DNA of 64,000 nt from Haloarcula rubripromontorii (GCF_001280425.1 NZ_LIUF01000002.1:62001-126000); one strand, 5' to 3'. Counted from the stretch's first letter, positions 7,162 to 16,534 are shown. Notes: generated by a model from the letters alone, not told the origin. Program-made: numbers and translations.

Positions 7162-10029
7162 ATGAGCACAAGCGTCGGCTCATCGGTCGAGACGACAGCG
7201 ATGGAGCGCAAAGAGGTCGCTACAGCACGAGCGAATGCCGCTGCCCTCCGCCACTCGCTCGCAGAAGTTCATTCGAATCCCGTCACCATCTGGAACACCT
7301 CGGACGAGGAGCGCGCCGACCTGCTGGCCGACTATCTCGATGCCCTCGAAAGAGCCTGTCCGAACCCTCGGCTCATCCCGCTCAACGAAACAGGGAAAGC
7401 GCCAGCTATCGCGCGAACCTGTCCGCTCGACTCACAGCAGGCACACGAGATGCTTCATACACGAGAAGAAGCCATCGCCGCCATCGAACAAGGTGCAAAC
7501 GGCTTCGCCCTCTACGCAGGGCGCTCGGACCACGGAACGGAGGACCTGGTCTTCGCAGACCACGACGATATGCACGCATTTCCGCTCGACACTCTGCCCG
7601 ATACTCTCACTGTCGTCTCTGGGTCGGGCGAGGGCTATCACGAAACCTTCGTGAATGCGGACGATGTCCAGAATGGCAAAAGCGATGCGGGCGAGATTCG
7701 GGCGAGCAACTGGTATGTGGTACTACCCGGTTCCATCCATCCATCTGGCGGTATCTACCACCTCGAAGAATCGCGTCCGCTCGCAGACCTGGAAACTGCC
7801 GACATCCCCGAAGGGCTTCTCCCTGCTGGTTCCTGCGAGGAACACGAGGAGATAGACCTCTCAAAAGGGTCGGGAGACGGCACGTTCACAAACGAGGTAG
7901 GGATGCCGCTTTCGGCAGTTCGGGAGTACGACGAGGAACTCGACGGACTGCTGAACACACCCCCTCGTCCCAACACCGATACGCAAGACGATAGCCGAAT
8001 AGATGCCGCCCTCGTCTGGCGGTTGTGCTTCCATCACTTCGGCTTACCGGCCATCGCCGCCATCTGGAGACAGTACCGTCCTCGTCCAAAGGTGGAGCGC
8101 GACGACTACGTTCAGATGACCCTCCAGTTCGCAGGAACGCACAATACACGGTGTCGTTATGATGGAAGCGAGGAATCCATCGCTCTCCCCGAAACCCCAT
8201 CTACGACTGACTGGGAGTGGCAGGACGGCGCTGCGGACGATGAGGCGGCTCTAACGCTGGATGAAGCGCGTACTCGATGCCAGAGACGGATAGACACTAC
8301 TCTCCGCAACGGCGAACACACGCTGATAGATGCGCTTCCAGCGATGGGGAAAAGCTCTGGCGTCATTCGGGGAGCAGAGAAGACTGATACTCCCATCAGT
8401 GTGTTCACTGCTCGGCACGACCTCTACGGACAGTACAGCGAATGGTGCGAGGAACACGGCCTATCGTATCATCGACTTCCGTCCTTCCACGAGGACTGTC
8501 CTACGGCTCGTGGCGAACACGGCGATGACTGGCGCAAGGACGTGCTCGAACTCTACGACGAGGGAGTGATGGCCAGCGAGATTCATAAGTGGACGGAGCA
8601 GTACTTCGGCCAGTCGCTCCCCTGCGATGATGGGCAAGAATGCGACTACAAACAGGGATGGGATTTCGACTCGGACGAGTTCGAGGTTCTCATCGGTCAC
8701 TACCAGCACGCCTACAATCCAGACCTCACCGCAGGGCGGGTCGCCGTCTTCGACGAGTTTCCCGCCGATTCGTTCCTGTTGGAATTCGAGGGTGACACGG
8801 TTACATCAGCGGTGTCGGCCTATGTTTCCGAACAGGACGGCCTTCCCTTCGAGGACTTCACCGAACTGGTCGAAGGTCGTACCTCCGAAGAAGGGAAAAA
8901 AGCGCGCGAGTGGTTCGATGCCGATGACCTCGAACGAGACGGTGAGCCTGTCCTGAAAGACGCAAGCGGCTCGGCCAATGCCTACGCGCCCCTGCTCACA
9001 TACGCGGTCCTCGTCGGAGAGAACCTCAGGAATGGATGGGAACACACCGACCTCGACCCAGAGGCAGGTGTCGACAATCATCGGAAGGCAGCACGGAATC
9101 GAGATTCGGGGAAGGTGTTCCTGCTCCTATCCCCCGAACTGGATGAGGCACGCGGTGTCCTCGCCCTCGACGGAACGCCGACACCCGACCTCTGGCAACT
9201 CGTGGTCGACACTCGACTGAGCCACGAGCAAGTACTCTCGGACAAGGAACGGGCGGATTATCTCACCCACGCACTCGGCTGTTCCATCGTCCAAACGACG
9301 GACGCTACCAAGACGTATTCGAGCGGCACATACGTCAAACCCGAAGAAGACAGCCTCCTGTTCGAAGCGGTGGCCGAGCGTGAGGGGACAGAGCCAGCCC
9401 TCATCTCGACAGCGAAGGCCATCAGCCAGTACGAACAGGAGGGAGCACTCACCCCTATCGGGAAGCACGAACACTACGGCAATCTGAAGGGGTCGAACCA
9501 GTTCCAAGAGGAGCGGGTCGGAGTCATCACAGGGAGCCAGCACTACGGAGATGACTATGTCGAGATGTGGGGCGCACTCACTGGTGAGGACATCGAACGA
9601 GTCGGTGACAGCAAAGGGATGAACCTCGATTACGGCGAGTTCGGGAACAAAGTTCTTCGCCAAATGCGCGAGCACGAGGTGCTCCAAGCCGTGCTACGGT
9701 TCGGGCGAGACAAGCACCCCACTACCGTCTACGTACATACTGCTGCTCTGCCAGAATGGGTACCAGTCGAAGCAGAGGGGCACATCGAACGCTGGAGCAA
9801 AGGAGTGCAAGAAGTGGTCAAAGTACTGGAGAACGACGCTCCCGACAAGTGGCGGACCAGCGATGTCGCGGAACAGGTGAGCATCTCCACGCGGCAGGTG
9901 CGGACGAACCTTAACAAACTCGCGGATGCTGGCTATGCCGAGAAGCGACAAGAGGGTCGGGGAATTACGTGGGTCGTCACCGAGGAGACAATAGACCGAC
10001 TCGGTCAAGTCGAGTTCCGCTCGTCATAG
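7162..10029 (+). CDS. Primase-polymerase/helicase replication protein
   Basis: A 955-residue multi-domain replication protein. The N-terminal archaeo-eukaryotic primase (PrimPol) domain shows the metal-binding DHD (FADHDD, residues about 131-136) and the SIHPSGG motif (about 191-197), as in pRN1-type PrimPol. A P-loop helicase follows: AMGKSSG (about 394-400), Walker B-like VAVFDEFP (about 528-534) and a late arginine-finger-like AVLRFGRD. The C-terminus is a winged helix (WRTSDVAEQVSISTRQVRTNL...). It most likely primes and unwinds the element's DNA. The start has GGTGAG about 8 nt upstream. A TATA-like gattatatta lies near 7081. Confidence 0.88.
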   Translation: MSTSVGSSVETTAMERKEVATARANAAALRHSLAEVHSNPVTIWNTSDEERADLLADYLDALERACPNPRLIPLNETGKAPAIARTCPLDSQQAHEMLHTREEAIAAIEQGANGFALYAGRSDHGTEDLVFADHDDMHAFPLDTLPDTLTVVSGSGEGYHETFVNADDVQNGKSDAGEIRASNWYVVLPGSIHPSGGIYHLEESRPLADLETADIPEGLLPAGSCEEHEEIDLSKGSGDGTFTNEVGMPLSAVREYDEELDGLLNTPPRPNTDTQDDSRIDAALVWRLCFHHFGLPAIAAIWRQYRPRPKVERDDYVQMTLQFAGTHNTRCRYDGSEESIALPETPSTTDWEWQDGAADDEAALTLDEARTRCQRRIDTTLRNGEHTLIDALPAMGKSSGVIRGAEKTDTPISVFTARHDLYGQYSEWCEEHGLSYHRLPSFHEDCPTARGEHGDDWRKDVLELYDEGVMASEIHKWTEQYFGQSLPCDDGQECDYKQGWDFDSDEFEVLIGHYQHAYNPDLTAGRVAVFDEFPADSFLLEFEGDTVTSAVSAYVSEQDGLPFEDFTELVEGRTSEEGKKAREWFDADDLERDGEPVLKDASGSANAYAPLLTYAVLVGENLRNGWEHTDLDPEAGVDNHRKAARNRDSGKVFLLLSPELDEARGVLALDGTPTPDLWQLVVDTRLSHEQVLSDKERADYLTHALGCSIVQTTDATKTYSSGTYVKPEEDSLLFEAVAEREGTEPALISTAKAISQYEQEGALTPIGKHEHYGNLKGSNQFQEERVGVITGSQHYGDDYVEMWGALTGEDIERVGDSKGMNLDYGEFGNKVLRQMREHEVLQAVLRFGRDKHPTTVYVHTAALPEWVPVEAEGHIERWSKGVQEVVKVLENDAPDKWRTSDVAEQVSISTRQVRTNLNKLADAGYAEKRQEGRGITWVVTEETIDRLGQVEFRSS

Positions 10030-10042
10030 ACAGAGGGCGCGA

Positions 10043-10092
10043 GTTGCGGAGGTTTCCCATATTGGGATACAATATGCCAGAGTTCCGCAAAA
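10043..10092. repeat. 50-bp dyad element, copy B
   Basis: Second copy of the element at 6161-6210. Outer arms ttgcgga and tccgcaa are conserved, with an inner dyad ccca-tat-tggg. It lies between the convergent ends of the primase-helicase and integrase genes, so it cannot be a promoter of either. A replication or partition site, or a structured RNA end, is more likely. Confidence 0.75.
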
Positions 10093-10134
10093 CATCCAGA
10101 CCTACGTGTTTCCCAGAGAGATGAGCGGCTGGTA

Positions 10135-11277
10135 CTATCCCATCCGGTTCAGGGCATCTCGTCTATCATCGGGAGGAGCGTGGTCATATCGAAGGGTCGT
10201 CTTCGAGGAGCGGTGTCGGAGTTGCGCCTGAGCCGCCGCTAACCCCTCTTCTCGCGCCATAAACGTCCCGACGCTGTGGCGAATCGAGTACCAGCTTATG
10301 TCTCGATTCTCGGTGTCAATCCCTGCTTGTTCGCACACTCGTCGGAGGACGTGGTTGAGTGCGTGACTTCCGTAGGGGTTCGCTTGCCGAGTGAGCCAGA
10401 GAGTGTCGGTGCCTTCGTACATCTCGTACTGTTCCCTCTCGTCTAACCAGCGAGCCAAGGCTTCTGCTGTCCGGTCAGTGAGGCTCACAGTCCAGTTGTC
10501 GATATTCTTCGAACTCTCCTCTTTCGGGATACGGAGAACTCGGTTTTGTGCATCGACCCACCCCGTTGTCGCACGTTCGACTTCGATTGGACGTAGGCCA
10601 GTATCGAGTGCGGTCCATATGAGTGAGGGGAACTTCCACGAGTTCGCACGGTCAAAGTCATCTGGACCAACCTCAGTTTTCGGCTTCACGAATCGTTGGG
10701 ACAGGTACTCCTTCCACTCGTCTCGCTCTTCCGGTGACAGAGAATTGTACGAAGGGACAGACCCGTACTCCAAGACTGTTTCTCTAATCTGTTGACGCTC
10801 CTCGACAGAGAGGTAGTCGCGCGGGTTCGTCGTACTGGTGTCGTTGGAGAATGTGAGTTCTGGGTCCCACTCTTCTTCATCGAACTCCCACGTACGCCAT
10901 CGAAACAGGGTCTTCAGCGCCTTCATCATATTCGCTTTCGTGTCTTGTGAGGCGTCACTGTAGGCCAGTTCACGCATATACTCGTCTGCGCACTCGTGCG
11001 AGACGTGCGTGGTGTACCCATCTTCTTGCTCCCACACCCATCGGTAGAACTTATCGACCCTCGCACAACGGATGTCTGCCGTCGCTTCGGCGTACCCCTC
11101 GCCGTGCTCTGGGCCTTTTCCGAGGTTGAGTACCCACTTGATGAACTTCTCCCGATGGGCGCGATAGTCCGAAATCTGGCGTTCTGCAAGCTCTTCTGCC
11201 GTTGGCTCAGTTATGATTGAAATCCCGTGACGGCGCGGGGACGATTCACCCGAACCTGTGTTCTTGGCTTTCGTCAT
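10135..11277 (-). CDS. Tyrosine recombinase / integrase of element 1
   Basis: A 380-residue integrase with an N-terminal SAM-like core-binding domain and a C-terminal catalytic domain. Visible catalytic parts are TGLRPIEV (first Arg), a Lys in the beta hairpin, YSIRHS (box II Arg, with Tyr at the place of the usual His), LRHRSSKTT and the nucleophile Tyr in LRYDHA. It starts 57 nt from the 3' end of tRNA-Arg, the normal position for an integrase acting on that tRNA. The recombination site is presumably the tRNA 3' end; the partner site lies left of the window. Confidence 0.93.
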   Translation of the reverse strand: MTKAKNTGSGESSPRRHGISIITEPTAEELAERQISDYRAHREKFIKWVLNLGKGPEHGEGYAEATADIRCARVDKFYRWVWEQEDGYTTHVSHECADEYMRELAYSDASQDTKANMMKALKTLFRWRTWEFDEEEWDPELTFSNDTSTTNPRDYLSVEERQQIRETVLEYGSVPSYNSLSPEERDEWKEYLSQRFVKPKTEVGPDDFDRANSWKFPSLIWTALDTGLRPIEVERATTGWVDAQNRVLRIPKEESSKNIDNWTVSLTDRTAEALARWLDEREQYEMYEGTDTLWLTRQANPYGSHALNHVLRRVCEQAGIDTENRDISWYSIRHSVGTFMAREEGLAAAQAQLRHRSSKTTLRYDHAPPDDRRDALNRMG

Positions 11278-11282
11278 CGTGT

Positions 11283-11323
11283 GTCTCCGTTCGTCGGAGA
11301 CAGAGAAAACCGCCGTAAGGCGG
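11283..11323 (-). terminator. Two hairpins between tRNA-Arg and the integrase
   Basis: Read on the minus strand, the tRNA is followed by a ccgcc/ggcgg stem (11310-11323) and TTTT, a terminator-like structure. Then comes a perfect 7-bp stem gtctccg/cggagac (11283-11301) just before the integrase start. They may end the tRNA transcript, which has lost its own trailer, and insulate the integrase. Confidence 0.45.
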
Positions 11324-11334
11324 AGGAATTGGAA

Positions 11335-11407
11335 CGTCCGGACGGAGATTTGAACTCCGGTCCCTGGCTCCGCAAGCCAAGAGGATAGTCCACTACCCTA
11401 TCCGGAC
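11335..11407 (-). tRNA. tRNA-Arg (GCG)
   Basis: A 73-nt cloverleaf on the minus strand. The acceptor stem is gtccgga/tccggac. The anticodon loop TTGCGGA gives GCG, reading CGC (Arg). The T arm is ccgga-gttcaaa-tctccg-like. No CCA is encoded. A TATA-like tttttagg lies about 30 nt upstream. The 3' end is the inferred attachment site of element 1. Confidence 0.93.
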
Positions 11408-11542
11408 TCATATCGAGAGAGGGTGGTGCACCTAAAAAGGGTGACGATTCGTGTGCCGTCACGCGACGTGTCGGCACACGTCGCTACAACGCTGGTTTGA
11501 GCGACCGGGAAGAATTTTCAATCGGAATACATTATCGCAGAT

Positions 11543-12013
11543 ATGAAACGGCGCACCCTCCTGCAATACGGTGGTCTCGGCTGTTCGATAGCGCTTGCCG
11601 GCTGCTTTGGCGATGCTCCCGGAAGCGGGGAAACACCCACAGAGGGTCCGAGTGATACCCCGAGTGTGAACGAAACGACATTCAGTGTTACTAGGCGACA
11701 GTCCGGGTCACAGACGAGTTCGGCAACAGTGACTTTCGACGGGGACCAGGTTGTCGTTGAAGGCACTATCTGGGGCGCTGACGGGTGCAAAACGGCCGAC
11801 CTGATAGAGGCAGCGTATGATTCTGGTGCCGATGAACTGAGTATCAGCGTTGGGACGACAGAGATGACCGATGCCGGTGACATGTGTACGCAAGCGATTA
11901 TGGAAATCGACTACCGGGCGACGGTGACGTTTGCGAACGGACTCCCCGGCACAGTGGTCGTTTCTCACGACACTGGCGACGGCCAGAGCACTGTAACAAC
12001 AGCGACACGCTAA
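11543..12013 (+). CDS. Predicted lipoprotein
   Basis: A 156-residue exported protein. The N-terminus MKRRTLLQYGGLGCSIALAGC has a twin-arginine-type start and the lipobox LAGC, so it should be lipid-anchored at the outer face of the membrane. A Thr/Ser/Pro-rich acidic linker follows, then a beta-rich domain with two cysteines (GCK and MCT) that could form a disulfide. No enzyme motif; function unknown. It is the first core gene right of tRNA-Arg. Confidence 0.75.
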   Translation: MKRRTLLQYGGLGCSIALAGCFGDAPGSGETPTEGPSDTPSVNETTFSVTRRQSGSQTSSATVTFDGDQVVVEGTIWGADGCKTADLIEAAYDSGADELSISVGTTEMTDAGDMCTQAIMEIDYRATVTFANGLPGTVVVSHDTGDGQSTVTTATR

Positions 12014-12111
12014 CGGCGACTCGTGTTGCTGTCACTGTGGTGGAATGGTGGCATCTGCTGTCGGGCCGGCCGACAAGGGTTTATATCCTATCCCGTGCCC
12101 ACCATCGAGCA

Positions 12112-12201
12112 ATGGACGGACGACCACCGAAATCGACCGACAGCGGCCGCTCGATCGCCCAACGACAACGCTTAAGCGCGCCCCAGCCCAGCGTCCCATA
12201 G
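12112..12201 (+). CDS. Possible leaderless 29-residue upstream ORF
   Basis: A TATA box (gtttatatcc, near 12079-12088) is about 28 nt before this ATG, the spacing of a leaderless haloarchaeal start. The product begins MDGRPPKSTDSGRS and ends 4 nt before rpa2. It may be the 5' part of the rpa2 transcript with a regulatory uORF, or merely untranslated leader. Confidence 0.3.
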   Translation: MDGRPPKSTDSGRSIAQRQRLSAPQPSVP

Positions 12202-12205
12202 ATAG

Positions 12206-13654
12206 ATGGGTGCGATAGAGGACATTTACGAGGACTTAGAGACGGATGTCTCCGAGGCGGAGTTCCGCGAGGCCGTCGAGGAGAAGGTCGAGCAGATGGG
12301 TGGGCTCGCCGACGAGGAGACGGCCGCGATGCTGTTGGCCCACGAGCTCAACGAGAACGAGGTCAACGCCATCGCCGATATCGAACCCGGGATGGACGAG
12401 GTAAAATTCCTCGCCAAGGTGATGGCCGTCGGCGACCTGAAGACCTTCGAACGCGACGACGAGGACGAAGACGGGCGGGTCATCAACGTCGAGGCCGCTG
12501 ACGAGAGCGGCAGCGTCAGGCTCGCCTTCTGGGACGGCCAGGCCGTCGACATCGACGAGGGACAACTGGAAGTCGGCGACGTGCTCCGGGTCAAGGGCCG
12601 GCCGAAGGACGGCTACAACGGGCTGGAGGTGTCCGTTGACAAGGCAGAGCCTGACGAGGACGCCACGATCGACGTGGAGCCGGGCGCTGGCTCCTCTATC
12701 GACTCGCTGACGATGGGCCAGTCCGACGTGACGCTCCGTGGGCTTGTACTCGATACCGACACGATACGGACCTTCGACCGTGACGACGGCAGCGAGGGCC
12801 GCGTCTCGAACCTGACGCTGGGCGACGAGACGGGTCGCATCCGGGTGACGCTGTGGGACGACCGGGCCGACCGCGCCGAGGAACTCGACGCGGGCGCGGC
12901 TGTCGAAGTCGTCGACGGCTACGTCCGGGAGCGGGACGGCTCGCTCGAACTCCACGTCGGCGATCAGGGGGCTGTCGACGAAGTGGAAGACGACGTGGCC
13001 TTTGAACCCGACGCTGACCCGATTGCCGAGGTCGAACTCGAAGAGACGGTCGATATTGCTGGCGTCGTGCGCTCAGCCGACCCCAAGCGGACGTTCGACC
13101 GGGACGACGGCAGCGAGGGACAGGTTCGGAACGTCCGGATTCAGGACGCGACGGGTGATATCCGCGTGGCGCTGTGGGGCGACAAGGCGGACAAGGACAT
13201 CGCGCCCGGTGACGAGGTTCTCGCGGCTGATGTCGAAATCCAGGACGGCTGGCAGGACGATCTGGAGGCCTCAGCCAGTTGGAACTCGACGATTGTCGTG
13301 CTCGACGACGGTGCGGACCTGGCGACGGGTGGCGCGGGCGAGGGAGCCAGCGCCGAGACGACCGACGCCGAACACGCTGGTCTGTCTTCCTTCGGCGACG
13401 GTGCCGACGACGCGGACGACGACGGCGCGGCCGCGGTCAGCACCACCGGGGGCACGTCCTCCGACGGCGCACAGAGCACTGGCCAGCAGGTGGAGTTCAC
13501 CGGCACCGTCGTCCAGACCGGCGACCCCGTTGTACTCGACGACGGTGAGCAGACGATGAGCGTCGAAACCGGCGAGCGCGTGCAGTTAGGGCAGGAGATA
13601 ACGGTCCGTGGCGAACTCCGTGACGACCGGCTCCACGCTGAGGACGTGTTCTGA
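12206..13654 (+). CDS. rpa2: Single-stranded DNA-binding protein, RPA family
   Basis: A 482-residue RPA-like ssDNA-binding protein used in replication and repair. Three similar OB folds are visible (about residues 70-145, 180-255 and 280-355), each with a TF-(D/E)-RDD(G/E)...GRV or GQV core and an R(V/L)-(T/A)-(L/F)-W-(D/G) strand. A short fourth OB-like C-terminal segment follows an acidic Asp/Ala-rich linker (about 370-425). No zinc finger is present. The gene order rpa2-histone-deacetylase is the one known in Haloferax, where the stand-alone Rpa2 is the essential paralogue, so I use that name. Confidence 0.9.
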   Translation: MGAIEDIYEDLETDVSEAEFREAVEEKVEQMGGLADEETAAMLLAHELNENEVNAIADIEPGMDEVKFLAKVMAVGDLKTFERDDEDEDGRVINVEAADESGSVRLAFWDGQAVDIDEGQLEVGDVLRVKGRPKDGYNGLEVSVDKAEPDEDATIDVEPGAGSSIDSLTMGQSDVTLRGLVLDTDTIRTFDRDDGSEGRVSNLTLGDETGRIRVTLWDDRADRAEELDAGAAVEVVDGYVRERDGSLELHVGDQGAVDEVEDDVAFEPDADPIAEVELEETVDIAGVVRSADPKRTFDRDDGSEGQVRNVRIQDATGDIRVALWGDKADKDIAPGDEVLAADVEIQDGWQDDLEASASWNSTIVVLDDGADLATGGAGEGASAETTDAEHAGLSSFGDGADDADDDGAAAVSTTGGTSSDGAQSTGQQVEFTGTVVQTGDPVVLDDGEQTMSVETGERVQLGQEITVRGELRDDRLHAEDVF

Positions 13655-13709
13655 GTCGGCGAGCGACGCTACGGAAACTCTTAAGACCGCAACACTCCCG
13701 GGTTTGGGT

Positions 13710-14147
13710 ATGAGTGTCGAGCTACCGTTCGCACCGGTGGATGCGGTCATTCGGCGGAACGCGGACGGGCTCCGGGTGAGTGCCGACGCTGCGGAGGAAC
13801 TGGCTCGTCGAATACAGGACCACGGCGCTTCGCTCGCCGTCACGGCAGCCACGGAGGCCACCACGGACGGGCGAAAGACGCTGATGCCGTCCGATTTCGG
13901 CATCGAGCAGGTTCCCGAAAAGGACGGCCTCGAACTCCCCGTCGCGCCGGTCGACCGCATCGCTCGGCTCGACATCAACGATGACTACCGCGTCGCCATG
14001 GACGCCCGCGTCGCGCTCGCGTCGCTCCTTGAAACGTACGCCGACGAGACGGCTGCCGCGGCCGCCACGTTGGCTCGTCACGCTGATCGCCGGACCATCA
14101 AGGCAGCTGACGTGGAAACGTACTTCGAACTCGAACAGTACTACTGA
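13710..14147 (+). CDS. hstA: Archaeal histone (fused doublet)
   Basis: A 145-residue protein made of two histone folds in tandem. Each begins with a LPFAPVD or LPVAPVD segment and contains the long central helix (VSADAAEELARRIQDHGASLA and VAMDARVALASLLETYADETA), ending in a TLMPSDF or TIKAADV strand. Haloarchaea carry such end-to-end fused histones. It acts as a DNA-binding and probably regulatory chromatin protein. The start at 13710 follows the TATA-like cttaaga; upstream in-frame codons overlap the rpa2 end and were not used. The deacetylase-family gene starts right after its stop. Confidence 0.92.
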   Translation: MSVELPFAPVDAVIRRNADGLRVSADAAEELARRIQDHGASLAVTAATEATTDGRKTLMPSDFGIEQVPEKDGLELPVAPVDRIARLDINDDYRVAMDARVALASLLETYADETAAAAATLARHADRRTIKAADVETYFELEQYY

Positions 14148-15155
14148 ATGAACTTCGGCTACCGCGAGGTCTGTCTGGACCACGACACCGGCCCGCGACA
14201 CCCGGAGAGTCCCGACAGACTTCGAGCGATACGGCGCGCGCTCAAGGAGAACCACGGTGTCGAGTACGTCGCCGCCGATGACGCCGACATCGACCTCGTG
14301 CGTACGGTCCACGACAGCGATTACATCGCGGAGTTCCGCGACTTCTGTGACGACGGCGGCGGGAACTGGGACGCCGACACCGTTGCGGTCGAGGAGACGT
14401 GGGACGCCGCGCTTGCCTCGGCCGGCCTCGCCGTCTGGGCGGCGGAGGCTGCGCTTGACGGCAACTCCGGTCGTGATACGCCGTTCTCACTCGGCCGACC
14501 GCCCGGCCATCACGCTGTAGGCGACGACGCCATGGGCTTTTGTTTCATCAACAACGCGGCCGTCGCTGCACAGGCCGCCCTCGAAGCCGACGCCGACCGC
14601 GTCGCTATCTTCGACTGGGATGTCCACCACGGGAACGGCACACAGGACATCTTCTACGACCGTTCGGACGTGTTCTACGCCTCGATACACGAGGACGGGC
14701 TCTACCCCGGAACCGGCGACATCTCGGAGACCGGCACGGGCGACGCCGACGGCACGAACCTCAACGTGAAATACAAGCCCGGTGCTGACACCGTCGACTA
14801 CCTCGCCGCAATCGACGAGTGCATTGCACCGGCCATCGAGGACTACGATCCCGATCTGTTGCTCATTAGCGCCGGCTTCGACGCGCACGAACACGACCCC
14901 ATCTCACGGATGCGTGTCTCTACGGAGGGGTACGGCGCGATGACCGACCGGATGCGATCACTCACAGACGCCTGTGACGCCGCGCTGGGAATCATTCTTG
15001 AAGGCGGCTACGGCCTTGATACGCTCTCGGACTCGGTTACGACCGTCCACGAGGTCTTTGACGGCTACCAGCCGATGGAACCGGACGACGATGTCAGCGA
15101 CGACGCCCGCGATGTTCTCGATGACCTCGCCGATCAGGGCTTCGGCGCGAAGTAG
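14148..15155 (+). CDS. hdaI: Histone deacetylase family protein
   Basis: A class II-like (HDAC/AcuC) Zn-dependent deacetylase, 335 residues. Active-site parts are visible: RPPGHHA (general-base His pair), FDWDVHHGNGT (zinc-binding Asp and His), SAGFDAHEHDP (second zinc Asp) and the late LEGGYGLDTL with the catalytic Tyr. It starts immediately after the histone stop codon, so the two are cotranscribed. Substrates in archaea are not settled; acetylated proteins or polyamines are possible. Confidence 0.92.
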   Translation: MNFGYREVCLDHDTGPRHPESPDRLRAIRRALKENHGVEYVAADDADIDLVRTVHDSDYIAEFRDFCDDGGGNWDADTVAVEETWDAALASAGLAVWAAEAALDGNSGRDTPFSLGRPPGHHAVGDDAMGFCFINNAAVAAQAALEADADRVAIFDWDVHHGNGTQDIFYDRSDVFYASIHEDGLYPGTGDISETGTGDADGTNLNVKYKPGADTVDYLAAIDECIAPAIEDYDPDLLLISAGFDAHEHDPISRMRVSTEGYGAMTDRMRSLTDACDAALGIILEGGYGLDTLSDSVTTVHEVFDGYQPMEPDDDVSDDARDVLDDLADQGFGAK

Positions 15156-16534
15156 ATCGCCAAATCGACACCAAAGCCGTCGGCAAGCGTTGCGATGTCT
15201 GTGCCGACCAGTACGTCGTACCCGCTCTCAAGTGCCGACTCGATCCGCGGCCCCAGCCCGACCTCGTACACTGCATCGCTCGACAGAAACCCAGTAGCTG
15301 TAGTGAATACCCGGGGTCGCTCGACGACGTAGCGCCCGCCGTCGATGAAAGGGCCGGCCACCTCGGAGTTGTCGTCGTACTTTTCAAAGAACCCGCTCGC
15401 GTGCTCGCGGACATGCACCGGCGGCCCCTCGTGACGCTCGACGGCCGGCCGCTGGGCGACGGCGAATTCGAGCAGCAGGACGGCGTCCCGTTCTTGGCTC
15501 TCGCCGTCTGGTGCTTCCTCCGCACCGTTGTCGCCCTCGACGAACGCGGCTGACCGCAGGACCTCGAACCCGCGTCGGTCGAGTTCGCTGCAGAGCCCGC
15601 CGAGGGACTTCCGGAGCTGTGGCCAGAGCTGGTCGTCGACGACATCCGGGGCGGCGAAACGGAGCGCCACTGGCGTCGTTTCCCGCTGTGACACCGCGGC
15701 CTCGATGTCTGCTGCCGTGAACGGGGCCGGGTCGTCCTCGGTGAACAGCGACGCCCGTGGCTCGGCGAGGAGGTCCCGGGCGTAGTGCTGGAGCGTGGCA
15801 ACGTTTGTAGCGGACAACACTGCCGCGACATTGCGCTCCGGGTCCGTCGGATCGATGACGACCAGCGGATCGTCAAACGTCTCGGTTCCGTGGCGCTCGG
15901 GGTCCAGCCGAACTGGCGGGTGCCAGTCCGCGACTGCCTCGACGAACTCCCGGAACCCGCCGTACTCAAGCACCAGTAGCTCCGCTAGATACCCAGAGAA
16001 CCCGCGCGTCCGGAGGTCGCTCCCGTAGACGCCGATGCCTTTCAGGAACTGTTTTGCCACCCGGACCTCACCCGCGCTGTCGTCGTCCAGTCGCGCCTGC
16101 AGGTATCTGGTGTGAAACGGCGTGCGGTCCACTGCGGACTTGATTTCGGTGGCGCCTGCGACCGCATAACAGGGCACCAGGTCGATAGCGTACCCCTCGC
16201 GCTCGCCGACGACGTAGGGATGTTCGGCGTACTCCTCGCGCCCATCTGGGAGGACGTCGTGTCCGACGACCAGGCCGTACTCCTCCAACTGCTCGCGGTC
16301 AAGAGACGGCGGAAAGCAGACGAACACGTCCACATCTCGGTCCCCAGCGGTCCACGTCCCTCGTGCCGTCGAGCCGACCTGCACCACTTCCGCTTCGACC
16401 GGGAGGTCGGCGATGGCTGCTTCGGCGTCGGCTATCACCGCGTCGGCGACCCGCTGTAACTGCGCCTGTTCGTCGTCAGTGGGCGAGACCCGCGTTCGCA
16501 CCGTATCGACGACGGCGTCGAACTCATCGCTCAT
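15134..16534 (-). CDS. cca: CCA-adding enzyme (tRNA nucleotidyltransferase), archaeal class I
   Basis: Adds CCA to tRNA 3' ends; the tRNAs nearby do not encode CCA. The 466-residue protein has the nucleotidyltransferase motif VGSTARGTWTAGDRDVDVFV (GS...DxD) near residues 50-70, the tRNA-NucTransf2 domain (KQFLKGIGVYGSDLRTRGFSGY) and a C-terminal domain, normal for class I. The ATG at 16534 was chosen; the frame is open upstream but that part is low-quality and runs towards tRNA-Asn. It overlaps the convergent hdaI gene by 22 nt. Confidence 0.95.
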   Translation of the reverse strand: MSDEFDAVVDTVRTRVSPTDDEQAQLQRVADAVIADAEAAIADLPVEAEVVQVGSTARGTWTAGDRDVDVFVCFPPSLDREQLEEYGLVVGHDVLPDGREEYAEHPYVVGEREGYAIDLVPCYAVAGATEIKSAVDRTPFHTRYLQARLDDDSAGEVRVAKQFLKGIGVYGSDLRTRGFSGYLAELLVLEYGGFREFVEAVADWHPPVRLDPERHGTETFDDPLVVIDPTDPERNVAAVLSATNVATLQHYARDLLAEPRASLFTEDDPAPFTAADIEAAVSQRETTPVALRFAAPDVVDDQLWPQLRKSLGGLCSELDRRGFEVLRSAAFVEGDNGAEEAPDGESQERDAVLLLEFAVAQRPAVERHEGPPVHVREHASGFFEKYDDNSEVAGPFIDGGRYVVERPRVFTTATGFLSSDAVYEVGLGPRIESALESGYDVLVGTDIATLADGFGVDLAIYFAPKP

